This document shows, in pieces, positions 1 to 13,100 of a stretch of 64,000 nt of DNA. This DNA comes from Eretmocerus hayati (Eukaryota; Arthropoda; Insecta; Hymenoptera; Aphelinidae): NCBI GenBank assembly GCA_029851415.1, contig CM056741.1:144510522-144574521 (forward strand), read 5' to 3'. A program made the translations under genes and the position numbers. A model generated the notes under the pieces. The model was not told where the DNA came from. It saw nothing but the letters and a program-made list of their open reading frames with translations, and did not search any database. Numbering within the stretch: position 1 is the stretch's first letter; each line of letters begins with the position of its first letter.

Positions 1-125
1 TACGTTGAAAAATATCATCTTCTCCGTAAAAAGGTGTTCACATCATCCATTTCCTAATTTGATCGTCTTTTGAGTGACTTGGAACTGGGGGCATTTTCCT
101 AAATTTAGCTCTTTTGTTCGAACTA

Positions 126-386
126 TAGGTCATTCCAAACTGTCCGAGTGCTGTCTCGAACATCAAACGATTCAGGATAGGAACTTTTTGCGCGGGAAGG
201 AAGAGGTATATATGAGCTGGAGTCAACTGGCAATTGTTGATCTTCATCTGAAGAAGGTTCAGACTTCAGAAGCATGTAACATCCGGTAAAAGAACAGGCA
301 AGAATCGTAACTAAGCAGATTGAGATTGTGGGGGATTGTCGATGTATCGAGGCCACGGTAGCAGTGACAGGCTGAATCGAAGACAT
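126..386 (-). CDS. Possible small single-pass membrane protein or first exon (unassigned)
   Basis: Seen: an open frame of 87 codons from an ATG at 386-384 to a stop near 123. The predicted protein has a short hydrophilic N-terminus, one hydrophobic stretch at about residues 19-40 (ISICLVTILACSFTGCYMLL), then an acidic, serine-rich stretch (SEPSSDEDQQ). This fits a type II or signal-anchor topology. I do not recognise the family. A second minus-strand frame stays open from about 247 to 38, so the true product may be spliced or frame-shifted towards the left edge; I saw no convincing GTRAGT donor inside the frame. Chance ORFs of this length occur throughout this window, so the call rests only on the plausible membrane segment and acidic tail. 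Not confirmed. Confidence 0.2.
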
Positions 387-429
387 AGCAGATGCAGCAT
401 CCGCTACATTCTTATCCTCTGCTAACACG

Positions 430-890
430 CCACGGATGCCATTACAGCATCACGGCACACGATAGCGCCGGCATTTGCAAAGAGGTCCAGACCAGAGAGC
501 GGAAGGAGGTTTCTCTGTGGTCTGATCATCGCTTATGTTGTACAGCGCGTTTGGAAGTGCTCGACCGGTGTGTGATTCTCTCGCGTGTGCATTATTCAAA
601 GACAGTACAGAGAGTCGATCTCTCTCTCTCTCTCACTCTTCAGGCTGTTGAACGCCGTTGTGCTTGAGTAATGCACTGGCTAATGTGCCACTGCCCGATC
701 GCGTCACGCGAGAGCCACAGACCGTTTTATATGTATACTTGCACGTTTGAGGCTGCAACAGCCGTCGTGTCTCCGCGGAAGCGAGGTCATCGCGCCCACG
801 ACTCAGCCCATTTCTGTCTGGCTCGCGTGATGAAGTTGCCACGCTCTCGCTTGTGGACAGTCATGCGATGCATCTTGAGAAATTGACTTT
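430..890. other. CpG-richer noncoding islet with (TC)n tract
   Basis: This stretch is visibly richer in G+C and CpG than the DNA on either side and contains a (TC)8 microsatellite at 619-634. No convincing codon structure is visible. Such islets recur every few kilobases here and could be promoter or enhancer DNA, but that is inference. Confidence 0.3.
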
Positions 891-3800
891 TGGAGGTGAT
901 GAAATCGGATGGAATGGACGAGTCGTCGGACTGGTGCCACGCACCGGAAATGATTCGAGGAATGAGGAAAATGTCTCAGTCAAGGTGAGAACAAATTCAT
1001 TTTGGAAGAAAAATGATGTGGGCTTGTATTATCGCGGTATAGTCCAATTAGGTTGGGTAAATATTTCGTTATATTTGAGAACGAGAAGAATTTTGGAGTT
1101 GAGAAATTATTATGATACACGTCGATCAACAGGCGTGAAAATGGGCGATGATCGATGATGATTAAAATGATGTGTAACAAAAACTCATCGATGATCGTGA
1201 TCACGTCAATAGAAAAGATATACCCACCCTACATTTTTCTTGACAAGATTATGGATATACGAGACCGTATAGTCTACGTCATAGATATTGACCTGCAATT
1301 TTCTCTCATGAGCTTGCTCACCTTCGTCCTCCAATGTGTGAGCAGATACATGTAATCGTTTCATGCACTTTGAGAAAATATCTACTTATGGATATTGATT
1401 GCACATCTGTAGTCATCATAGTGAACGATACCAATTAAGGACATGAAATGATGTATCAGCAAGCGGTTGCACACAATTGTGTACCATTATGCGACCATCA
1501 ATAATCCATTACTGATTGAGCTAGAAAATATCTTTCTTTCATTGGAATGCAAGAATAGTTATCAAACACAGTGATCAAGCCATATTATGCCATGACTTGT
1601 AATCGTCTTTTGACGTCCCATGGATTTGTCATTCTGTATTATAATACTATTGTAGTATACCAAACGCAAAATATCGTGGGGAATATATTTCGAGCGAGCT
1701 GTCAAAGAAATGGCCCGTATCAGAAATGAATTATTTCAATTCATTTTTCAGAATCTCAAATTTATCATCTCCAAATGAAAGAGTCTTGGGGACTTTCAAT
1801 ACGATCATCCGAAAAGTCTGCCCATGACATTGTTATTCATAAATTTGTGGCGGTTGATTATCTATATTTAGTGTGTTAATGAACGTCTCAAAAATAGTGT
1901 AGGAATGCTGCATATTTCCCGGGCACAACGCGATTCAAGTTAACTCAAACTCAGTTTATTGTACAATGAGTGAGTAAAATCTAGGTTAGGCGGTGCTACC
2001 TCGTCGATATCCAGTCAAGATTTGAAAATGACCGGCCACGGCTTGTTGTCATCGACAGATGACAGGTGACCGACAAGTGACGTTTTGTTAGACTTCAGAC
2101 TTCAATTTGTCCAAGTTTTCCGACAAAAAACTTCTCAAAAGTTAACTTATGTCGGAGATACTCATGCAATAATGAGAAGATCCACATGATGAGATCTACT
2201 CAATTACAGCGACAGACATATTCTAGGCTGATCTTCCTATGGATCATTGCATTCTATAGAATACCTTACGATATTACAACTTCATAATTATAATTTGTCC
2301 ATCAGGCTCAAAAATTACTCGCAGCACATTACACATTTCTAGAGATATTCTATATTCAGCAAGGGAACAACCATCATTATTCTTCTCAACTCTTGCGTGA
2401 AATGGAGGTGCAGATTGCGATCCAGGGCACAGAAGCAGAAATAATAGTGGCTATGCAAAAAACGACAGCTTGCAGATAAGTATGTCAACGAAGCAGCATG
2501 CAGTCCACATCCGAACTCACTCGTTCAGGGTGTGAGAGGGCGCTTCACGCGATAAAGGCCGCAAGCGCCGAGTGAGTAGCTCTTGTCAAGAAGAGCCGTC
2601 TGTGTTTTAGGAGAGAACCTCGCAGCAGAGACGGATAGGCTGAGAAGAGATACCGGAATTATCGGGGTGCCGACAGTAGCGTTTTCCTCGACTATTCGAG
2701 TCTGATGCAGCGAGAGCGTCTGAACATGAGCGCTGGCTTAGTTAACGAGATCAGAAATGCTCTCCAGACTCTTCGTTGTGCACGTTGGTGTCCGGCCCAG
2801 ATCCTCTCAACCTCTTCCCCGTTCAAGTAGTCACTCGACGCTAGAAAGCGAGACTGCACGCTTGGAGACGCGATACCATCCTGCATAGCCCACATCCCGA
2901 TATCCTGGACCGACGACCCAACGGGTCCCTCCTTGAGGAACACGCACGCGCATCTTACTCGAAGGATGGATCGGATTCAGAGACAAGGAGCTCGCCTGCA
3001 GCACGTGGCAGAACTGGTGGCTGCTCTTGAGCTCCAATCTCGCCTTGTGTGTCCGCGCTGCCACATGTTGAACCCTTTGCTCGTTATCTTGTCGTCTTCT
3101 GCCACGCCAGATTAACCCAAATACACTGTTCCATCAACCAAGCCTGCCTAAGCCTCACGAATCCAATGATTTAAGAAACTCTCTCCCTTTTTCCCTCACA
3201 CCAACAACTCGCACACTCTTTAAGCGAGTTCACTTTTCTCGAGCGTTGTTTTTGATTGGTTTTCTAATTCATACACATCCTCGTGAATCAAAGTGCTACA
3301 AAAATGGTCGATGTCAAGCTCGGAAAATATTCGAAACATTCAATAACCACCTTGTCACATAAAATCGAAAACATTGCCAAACTATCCACTAATATGTTCG
3401 ATAAGCATGTTAAAAGATCCAAAAAACATATGTAAAAGTCTTGTTCTTAAATTGACTGTGCAGTTGTTTTCCGGATTTTGCAACTCAGAAAATGTTCCAA
3501 TATTCTCAGTACCGCGGTTTCTACCGTAACGGAAAACACAGATTGGCATATGCAGGATAGCATTTTAGTTTCTGATTTAGTTTATCTATGCTATGAATAA
3601 AATTCCTTGGATGATTTTAAATTTTAGGAGTGTTATATTATTGATTTACAGTTAACGAGCAGTTGAAAATCTTGCAATTTCTACTAATTCAACTCGATAT
3701 ATCAAAGAAAGTCTCGTGCCTAGACCAATATATCATGCTTTCAACCGTGACCAATATCATTCATCTACGCGCGTAATATGTAATCGATATATCGTTCATT

Positions 3801-4430
3801 CAATAATATTTCCGGAATAGGGAACGAATCGTAATGTAGGAGCAGTCTGGTTTTGCCGCTAATTTGATTAGTTGTGCTTCACGAGAGACATGGAGCGAAA
3901 ACCAATCTCCTGTGCGCCTACGCTCGTATTATACGAGAAACGGACATTACGCGCGTGCATACACGCCAGGGTAATTTATTACGGTGCAAAACGCAACGGA
4001 CGAATGCTGTGGAGATATCCTGGTGTACACTTTGTAGTTACAAACATTTGCTTTAAGGCTCTAATGAAGTTGCTGCCAATTGATCAGAAATGCGCTCACA
4101 GTTATATGTGAACGAGTAGGAGATATATTTTCGTTCGATTACACGAGAGTTGATAGATGAAAATTAGGTCTTGAAGAAGCTATTATAGATATCTAACTGA
4201 TTCAATTCAAAGACTGATAAGTATCGAGAATCAATTAGTTGAACAAGCATCATTTCTCAAACGCCAGCTGAAAAAACGTATGCGTTGCACAGAAGTGCAT
4301 GACTGTGTCAATAATATCACAAGTGGTTCACAAATCAAAGAAATTTTCATCATTCTAACCTAAAAAGGCCGCACTCAAATGCGTTTTCAGGGTTCTCACG
4401 ATGAAAAACCATTATTGCTCTGTGCTCGCA
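891..4430. other. Unrecognised noncoding stretch
   Basis: Mainly AT-rich DNA with a more CpG-rich patch at about 2500-3110. I see only short unrelated open frames, with no tRNA, tandem array or TIR element. Confidence 0.4.
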
Positions 4431-4431
4431 G

Positions 4432-4504
4432 GCCCATTTCGGGCGCGGAGAACTTATTTCCCGAGCGAAGCGAAGGAAATAAACTGTCCTAGCGCCCGAA
4501 CTGG
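4432..4504. repeat. Short hairpin with GAGCGAAGCGA loop
   Basis: The arm at 4432-4462 (CCCATTTCGGGCGCGGAG, then TTATTTCC) pairs imperfectly with 4469-4504 (GGAAATAA, then GCGCCCGAACTGGG) around a loop reading GAGCGAAGCGA. A similar GCTCGCTTCGCTCGC core recurs at about 43080. It abuts the next foldback element. Confidence 0.45.
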
Positions 4505-4736
4505 GCGTACGCGCCCCATAGACATAGAAGTATAGACTGCTGGTCCCGTATACTCGCCGTTGTCATCGAGAGATAGGCCTTTGCGTGAGAGTGAGAGAGA
4601 CGGCATGCTCCAAGGCGCACGCTTTCAACATGCGATTCATATGTTGCGTCTCTCTCACTCTCATTGGGGAGCCTCGATGTCAACGACGAAGATACGGGAC
4701 CGGCAGTCTATACTTCTATGTCTATGACGCGCCCAG
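4501..4736. mobile_element. 236-bp foldback/MITE-like element
   Basis: The left end starts CTGGGCG and continues ATAGACATAGAAGTATAGAC, then GGTCCCGTAT. The right end (4681-4736) carries the reverse complement of all of these. The inner arms also pair: GTGAGAGTGAGAGAGAC at about 4587 and GTCTCTCTCACTCTCAT at about 4649. No internal ORF is meaningful. No clear target duplication was found, so the superfamily is unassigned. Confidence 0.6.
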
Positions 4737-6128
4737 GGCAATAATGTACTATCTAGAATTGAATTTTAATTGACACTACTTATACAATGAATTTTCATAT
4801 CACACATTTTCTGCGTGATACATAGTTCGTGAAGATCGAATCACGTGAACTTTTAGTTTGATGAGGTAGAGTGTTGAATGGGAATATTATTGAAGAGGTC
4901 CAATTTCCATTTCAACTGTATCATAACCGCTGAACCACAGTCTATCTGTGCGGGTGAGCTACAATTTTAGCGATTCTATCACCGATTCAAAATTTTTGTA
5001 GAAGCGTAGACACGTGCAATTCACCAAAAGATCGTGCGCAAATTTCTCATACAACACAGAACAGATTTGGGTCTGCGGTGCCTATAAATAACTTGATGCA
5101 CGTTATTAGGAGGACGCGCCGAGATTCTCGATTATATCCCGATAATGCAAGATATTATCTGAAGGAGACAGCTGTTTGCTGCGGCATGCAAGGGGCTGTG
5201 GTTTGCATCGCCATATAGTATTATATCGGCGGGCCAATGCTGTCTGCTACTTTGATTGGGGGAGCAAGGCACACGCGTATGGGCGACTAAATGGGTTGGC
5301 GTGACCGGCGAAGCGCGGGCGGCGAGACTCGGGTTTCTTTGGGCTGCTCGCTCGAGTAAATCGCGGGCAAGGTGCGCTACAGGCATTTCACCTGCCTCCT
5401 TTGCGGCTCGTTTTGCGTTACCGCACGAATCTCTCGGTATAGAAGAGCCAGACTATCTGTCTCTTCGGCTTGGCCCCTCTTTCACTGCCTCAGCGAGGCG
5501 CGATCAACTTTTTTGCTTCTGCTTCGTGACATAGCCATGTGATTTATCGTTAATTAATTTAGCACGACCTCGACGATGAACCATTCATAACTCAAGAATC
5601 CTGACTTTTGCCGCCTGCCAGTTCAGAAAACCCGATCTCACTGCCTCCTTTGTTTTGTCTTGCTTTATTGTAGGCCTACTAGCTCTCACAAATTTGTTTC
5701 GTCCCTTTTCATCGAGTGTTCACAAGTCTGATTTGTTGCATGCGTCAGTGGAACTAATTCATTATAAATGTAGCTGTGGCAAAATTTAGATATCAAAGAT
5801 GCATGTTTGCTCGCTTTATGGCTCGGCGATTCAGATTTTTATGCAGATAAAAACTCAGTTCATAGGTTGACCGAGCGTGGTGAATTGAATTCCAACGCTT
5901 ATACTACAGAATAATTGACCTATCAGAACATCGATGGAGATGAGGGTGATTTTGGATCACATGAAATTTTTTTCGTGATTAAACTGTTGGGCTATGATGG
6001 AAAATTGATCCGGTTGATCCCATGGATTTCTTGATGAGGGACGAAGTTCTCCAAATGAGCCTTATAATTTGCCTTCGCGTTTTAACCCATATGATTTTTG
6101 CCCAACTCAATATTTTCAGATTCACCAT
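4737..6128. other. Unrecognised noncoding stretch with CpG-rich patch
   Basis: 5090-5530 is CpG-rich and follows a good TATA-type motif (CTATAAATA at about 5091), so it could be a promoter. I found no open frame or splice pattern supporting a gene downstream. The rest is AT-rich with nothing recognised. Confidence 0.3.
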
Positions 6129-6281
6129 AGGAAGTGCGGGTCACGCATTATGGGAATAGTCTTCTAGAACCAGAAGATAACACCCAAAGCCAATCCGAGC
6201 TACGGGCTATAATTTATAACCCATGATGCTAAAAGAAAACTTTGCCCAAAATGTCAGTAAAATCCGCGACCCGCACTTCCT
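6129..6281. mobile_element. 153-bp MITE-like element
   Basis: The two ends are inverted copies: AGGAAGTGCGGGTCACGC at the left and the reverse complement of AGGAAGTGCGGGTCGCGG at the right. A small internal hairpin is CTTCTAGAACCAGAAG. No target duplication is evident. Confidence 0.45.
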
Positions 6282-6997
6282 GGACCCTCCTCATCAGATT
6301 GACTCATTTGAAAGTTTATATATATAACAGTGTATCCCACACAAGAAAACAGACTATTAGAAGTGACACTACAACTCACTTTTTTGACGAACGAAGTTAG
6401 CGATTCCGTTATTTATGCTAGAATAAGATATCGTAACTATACACAAATTTAAAAAATGCGCGGAGCTGTATAAAAAATGAGTAAACACGAAGCAAGTGCA
6501 AGTAATTCGAATCGGAACCATCAAAGACATACTCATAAGTTTAGTGGCATACGAACTCCGTTCTGCTATCCATCAAAAAAGTTCAAACATAATAATACAC
6601 ACACAGGCGAGGTTGTCAGAATATATGAAGCTTATTCAAAAAACACTATTTACGCGGATGCTCAAACATATTTTGAAGAGCCCTCGGGAAATTCGACGAG
6701 TCCGTGTTATCGCTCGCGGAACAAAGATTAGCAAAGAGAGCCGTAGTTGAGCGGTCTAAATCGGCCCCGTGATGTACTCCTTCCTTGAATAAACAAGCTC
6801 AACTCGAACAGTTCACAATGCGTCAAAGACGTTTTGATGTGATCCTAAGAGAAAATAAAACTAAGCTTGAACCCAACATAATAACTATATGTATCTAATA
6901 CAGGAGAAGAAAGCCATAGATTTCTCCTCCATAGAAAAATCTGGAATCCTACTTAAATAGAGTTTCAACGGTACTGACAAAGAGAGGGCTTAAATTT

Positions 6998-7307
6998 CGG
7001 AACACCAATTTTGCCCAAATTTTTTCTACAGTTTGACGCTACTTTAAGAATAGAAGATCCAGAGTATATGGCTTTTTTGTGTAGAAGTACATCCAGAAAA
7101 ATTATAGTGGTAGCCCTTATGAGTCCATATTGTCAAGTAGTATGAATGTGAGTTCTTGTGACAACTAATGTTTTGCCTGTATTATTGAATACATAACTCA
7201 TGTGACCGAAATACTCTAGTTTCTTCATATTCTAGGTAGTACAAAAATGTGGAACAATTTTGCTGAAGAATGGTGTTCCTCAATTGAAGTGCCCCCCCCC
7301 CCCCCCC
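6998..7307. repeat. Diverged relative of the 40.4-kb MITE, ending in a C16 run
   Basis: GCCCAAATTTTTTCTACAG and AGATCCAGAGTAT at 7010-7060 match the inner TIR and adjacent DNA of the element at 40402-40730. GGAACACCA at about 7000 is inverted as TGGTGTTCC at about 7271. The right side runs into 16 consecutive C at 7292-7307. It is an old, degenerate copy. Confidence 0.4.
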
Positions 7308-9328
7308 GAGATGAAAATAGTAAATTTTGCGGTAAATTCCAGCTCTACATGAAAGGAATAAGAGAGTGAAAGATCGCAAAATTTATTACTTTTCATAACT
7401 TGAGAACGATCAGGCTTAGAAAAAATACCAAGGGACTTTTTTTGTTCAAGATTCACCAAACTATCTCAGAAAAGCAGTTTGAGACCATTAAAAAAAATTG
7501 AGCTACTTTATTTGAACGAATTTGATTGTAACTTCGATGTAAAGTAACTCCAAAGGAATGAATTTTCCGGCGAAAAATGTAGAGATTATGTTCGTAGATC
7601 TATCGAAGGTCTCAGTACGAATCACTATTCTACAAGTTTATCGGAAAAACCAATGTTTCCCGACTAATAACGGAAAACCCGAAAAAGTGCGAAAAAATTC
7701 ATGTTTCTATTGTTCATTTCTCCAAGTCTCAGAAAAATAATAACTCTTGCCAATATCGATTATTAAATGTGCCATCCGTCGTTCAAGTCCAAAATTGTCG
7801 TGTTGTACCGGGTTCAGCCTTTTGCTCCAACCAAAAGCGTCTTTTGAAGGGCAGCGCACCGGTCCGTTACACAGATCATTATGTAGAATCGTGAGGATAA
7901 GATTCTACAAAAATCCATCCTCTATATTACTCTCGGTCCAGAATTTTCATCATAAAGTTTTGAGCTACTATACACGTTCGTGAAGTTTATGCAGGAAATG
8001 AAGCTCGAGAGAGTGTACAGACCAAGAACGTTATTGCAATTGACAACACACCCCACCCACACTCGCTCTCGGCTTTGCTCTCATGTCGCGCAATTAACGC
8101 CTTGGTATAACAACACTTTCGTTATTGTGTAACTTGCAGCCACGACTACGTGACATTACTATAAATACATTTCAAATGGATGGCAATGCCAATCGATTCG
8201 AGCGGAGAGATATTCTTGTACCCGTGTCTATATGAAATTCATTGAAGAATTCTATTTATGTGTAATGGAGACTGTAGAAAATGAATGTTATCTCTGTGAT
8301 AAAAAGAAATTTTTACGACCCACTTTAAGAGGCATTTGCTGAGGAATAACATTTTTCCATATCATGACAGTGGGATTTCTCATTCCTTTTTCGATATCTC
8401 GTTGCATGATACGACTTAAGGCTACACAAAGATTGATGCATTCATTTTAGATTTATTGCTCTGGGATTTGATCATTCTAGAGCCACACGTATACGGGAGT
8501 AGCATATAAGTACTTCAGAATTCGTAATTCCCTTGCGCTATGCAAAACTACATCGATTGCAGTTGAAGTTAGCTCGATCATTTTGATCAGAGTTGCAAAG
8601 ATGGAATTAAGTCATATCAGATCTGTAACAGACTGTGCGGCACTGATTGGATGCTATGCATGAATACTGAGGATCTCACACTGTATGAGCATGCAAATGT
8701 GAACATGAATGAAGATTCCAATTAATCTAAATGAGAGAGCGATATAAATGACAGGCACATCCAAACGGCGAAGACATGAACGACCAACAAGAATATTTTC
8801 ATCGTTGCTTGCAGGCGAGAATCTCCAAAGCAAGTTAGATCGTTTGCTTCTTAATTTGCATCGCCAGCGTTAATTCATTTGCACCAGCAGCTCTCTGTTA
8901 GTGTTACGCAACTCTCGTCTCGTTACTTCACTCCTCAATATGACTTGATCAGACTCTAGCGAACAACTTTGCCAACCAAATCGAGCTAAAAAGTGATCTC
9001 TAAAGCACATGCACCAGGGAAAAGCAATTGCCACAGAACACTGTCAGCTCACAGAATTTTATAGTAAATTTCTGATATATTTCCAGCTCTGGCTGAATGT
9101 AGCCCTATGGGTGATATGAAGACGAAGTAAGACAGGCGTAATGCGCGCAACTTCGGAGATCTCGGATTTCACGATCGAATCCGCACAGCAGGTTCTTATC
9201 CTACTTGGTAACACTTGAGCTGAGAAGCAGTCATTCATCCTCTCAATTCATGCAAATTGACTCATTTCGATTGAAAAAAATTGATTATAAGAAGACGCGT
9301 TTGTATCTATAAATAGGAATGAATACAC
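7308..9328. other. Unrecognised noncoding stretch
   Basis: AT-rich DNA with short open frames only. No repeat, RNA gene or splice-site pattern stood out. Confidence 0.4.
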
Positions 9329-10148
9329 AAGGTAAGTGTACCCAACTTGCCCCCTTCAGGCCATTTTCTCAATAACTATGGCTAATCTCAATATGTTTCA
9401 ATATACTTCAACTCATTGTGAAACGTGTCTCAAGACCTTCAAAATAGGCTAAAATACGTCTAATTTAAATGAAATGGAGCCGAGCTGTTTCAATTTTGCC
9501 ATAAAATGATTTTTGAGAGTTTACAAAACCGAGTACCCAACTTGCCCTCATCATTTACAGCAATGTAAATTAGCGATAAAGTCCTCAAAATCATTTCTAC
9601 TCATTTTTATCGCCGGGCAACCACATATTTGGACTTCTTCACCAATTCAAATTGCTGTTTCCGACCTATTTTATGTGATAAACACGCTCTGAACGGTAAA
9701 AAAAAGTCGTATCTACACGCCTTTTCGAGATAACCGTATGGGGGCATGTTGGGTGCACTCCATTTAGCTTTCTTGCTTCACAAAGCATCTCTGTATTTCG
9801 CTCATAAAATAACTGCAAATCCGAATTTTGCAGTTTTGGAGAACGAATTTTGAAGGCCTTCAAAAAAGGAATCAGATGCGTTAAACCACGTTGAAGTGGG
9901 TGGATTAAAAAAAATTTGCCACCCTTTTACTGAACGTAATTTCCTCGGTGGTTTCTTAGCTGCGCAAAAACGGAAAATAAAAATACCACTTCAAATTTTC
10001 TAAGAAACGCAGAAATAATTCGGGGTGGATCCAAACCACTGATTTCCTCCTATTTTAACATAATGAATGTAGAAAAAATTATTGGGAAGGTCCACGAGTG
10101 CTCATACCCAAAATCGGCATACGGGGACAAGTTGGGTACCCTTACCTT
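9329..10148. mobile_element. Non-autonomous TIR element, copy 1
   Basis: The left end reads AAGGTAAGTGTACCCAACTT and the right end is its inverted counterpart (AAGTTGGGTACCCTTACCTT). Related CCCAACTTGCCC/GGCATGTTGGG motifs recur inside at about 9535 and 9740. Copies lie at 30863-31696 (opposite orientation) and 34983-35760. It has no transposase-sized frame, so it is a deletion derivative or MITE-like member. The superfamily is not assigned: here the flanks give no clean target duplication. Confidence 0.7.
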
Positions 10149-13100
10149 ATGCAACATTTACAACAACGAGAAAGATATCGACGATGAGATTTCCACAGGA
10201 GGTTTAGATTACTCAAGTAGTTAATCGATTTTTGAAATACACACAATTTTTGAGTCTTGAAATGCGGTAGCGAGGAGAAGCTGGCGCTGACACATACTAT
10301 CAGTAGCCCTTATAAAGGCCTTGGAAAGATTAAGAGGGATCTATCAAAAATTTTTCGGATTGTCATTTGCATATTACTCACTCTTCTCCTCGGGTATTTT
10401 TTATGCCTAGCCTTGGTAAGAAATTACAAACCTGAAACAGAAAAAAGTACAGCAGTTAGAGAAAAACCCAGAATATTGACAACTCACTTGAATCACTAGA
10501 TCTATACGTCAGGAGGTATATCGTTAACTCATTTTTCAAGTTAACGAAGAATATGTTGTTTCGTGCGCTATGTGTATCCACCATCACATGCAATCAATTA
10601 CCCACACACAAGACTTCATCTGATCCAATTTAGGCTCAAGATGATTATCTCGTCATAAAGAATTTCAAACGCAATTACGAGTAATTGGACGGAGGATCAG
10701 AGATGAACTCAACACAATTCATCCTAAAGAGAAGCTGAGTGATGGAAAGAGAGGAAATTCTATTCATAGGCAGAAATATGAATGGCTATTGTTCTTCCGT
10801 GCATAAGTTTTTCGTTGGCCACAGAGCTGAATTATGCGAACGCTCGTGAAATATACAATGCGAATAGCCGTTGTAACCGAACGAGATCTAGTTTTATCGT
10901 ACGTTATAAAGCCATTCGCGAAGTTCGGATTGGCTTCGTTCTCAGGTTCTTGCATAGCCATTCAATATATGAGCCATTGATTTGTAGTCAGTTCACGCAA
11001 CAATATTCTCGAGTGTACAATTTCAACCGGGCGAGTGAGAATTCATACGCTAGAATCGAAGACAATTTTTCCTTTCAAATTACCATTCGATTTCACGATC
11101 TGTAGAGACAGACAACTTTACATAGAAAAAGTTCTACGTATTATTGCAATATAGTGGCATGCATGGCCTCTCCATCATATTGCAATGTGCTCAATGGGAA
11201 AGAGTGTTACTTGGAGGGAAAATTTGAATTTTACAACGATCGACTTGGGAGCAGTACACAGGAGAATGTAGGCCGTCGATTCAACATTACAAAATCAATA
11301 CTCTGCGGATAATTTTGGAGGGAGTTTGAAAAACCAAAATGATTCGATGTGTCAATGTGTGAAAATCGAGTCGATGACCACGATTCTGAACATCCCAGTT
11401 TCCATGTCGTGACTTTTACGAAGCTGTTGAGGTGCCATCTTGGTGGTCCAATTCCGGAGAGGATTGGAATAATCTCGAGGAAATTTTTATCGAAGCTAGC
11501 GCATTATCTTCAAGGAAAATGGAGATTGTAAAGATGGAATGAATCGATCGCGTATGATGAAGTGAAATCCCTGCAGTATTGTGTCATCACCACCGTGGAG
11601 TGCACTTGAATTTTGCAAATCTCGTCGCGGATGAAACATTCACTCTGAATCACAGTTTCTGCTTTCTCGGGGTTATTCGTGAAACTTGATCAAATATTCA
11701 CGAATCGTGCTTTGGATTTCAAGCGAAAACTTTTCCGGGGCTCCAATGAAGTGATAAAAGAAGAAAGGAAATATAAATGAGTTTTGAGGTTAAACTGGAG
11801 AGATTTGATCATGTTGTTGAAATTCTGCTGCAACGGCAACGTACGTATGAAAAAGAGATGTTTCCACAGTGATTTTATCACAAAAAAATGAGTGCATCAA
11901 GTTCACGATCAAAATCATGCGTATCAGTTTTTTTTTTTTATACAGACTATATTTAGAACTCTCCTTTGATAATTGTTTTCCATTATCGGAAGAATTATGT
12001 TTCAATCATAAAAATCATTGAGGTTGAGAAGTTTTTTCTTCATCCTCAAAGATGAAATTGCAATGTGCAAGTCACAGAAACTCTATAAATTCGAATTCTC
12101 CCTTGTCACTATAAAGTCGCGAGTATGCATCAGTTTTTCAATCACGCTAATGCATTTTACTACGCGAGTCATGGTACGGAGTCCAGCCCATCAAATTCAC
12201 GATCTCATCGCATCATAAAGCTCACAAAGTGACTCGTCACGACTCAAACAACAACCAACAGTAGGTCAACAATGCCCGAGTTAGTAGGAATTTATATATG
12301 CTGAGCACGAGAGCAGGAGGGTGTGTAGCTGATCTGGTGCACCACGGCAATCGACACACCCTTTCGCAAAGCTTTAACTGGGAAGATACATTCTCATCGA
12401 GGAGAATGAAGGAAGGAAGGACGAGGAGAAAAAAGGCAAGAGGTTTCCCTTCGAATCGATAAGAGTCTCGGTTTGTATGGGCATTCGGTCACGAGTTTTG
12501 CGCCAGTGGCGAGCTGCCAGATTTTCACGCTCGACACCCTGTATATACAGTTATGTACATGCTTGGCTTGGTTGCTGAAGAAAAATAACGCGATGGCAGT
12601 TGCCGAGACCCAGAGCTTTATACCGAGATAAACATCGAATAAAAGCTTCGGCATCGGATAACTTTGTTCTCCTCTGTTTCTTCTTGGTCCGCGAAAATCT
12701 GTGCAGCGCACTCGCAATAACAACACTTCTGGCCACGCTTGATCGACTTCTTTCCTCTGTTTTTTGCTCGGTTCATCTTCACTAGACCACCGAGTGGGCC
12801 TTCCAGAATAACAATTTTTGAGAGTTGATCGAATTATTGAGTGATACTGTACGATAGAGTGTTTTATGTTTCATTCAAGGAGAAAAGTTGTACATGTATG
12901 TTTACGGCATAGATTTCGGGCTTGTTGAAGTAGGTAAAGACAGGGCTGGTCAGACAGCGAAGAATTTGAAGTTAAGAACCGATTCTATGAAGAGGATAAA
13001 CGAACGCCATCCTTAAAAAACGCGCAGTGGTCTCTAAAAAATTCCCCGTTGATCTTAATAAAATTAGTTCAGGATGGAGAATTAATATCAATGACGATTA

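Noticed and set aside
6740..6780. tRNA-like GTAGTTGAGCGGTCTAAATC
   Set aside because: Resembles a D-arm, but no matching acceptor, anticodon or T-arm follows.
10257..10499. 80-codon frame with one hydrophobic segment
   Set aside because: It starts at a TTG rather than an ATG, with no supporting exon signals; one hydrophobic run is not enough.
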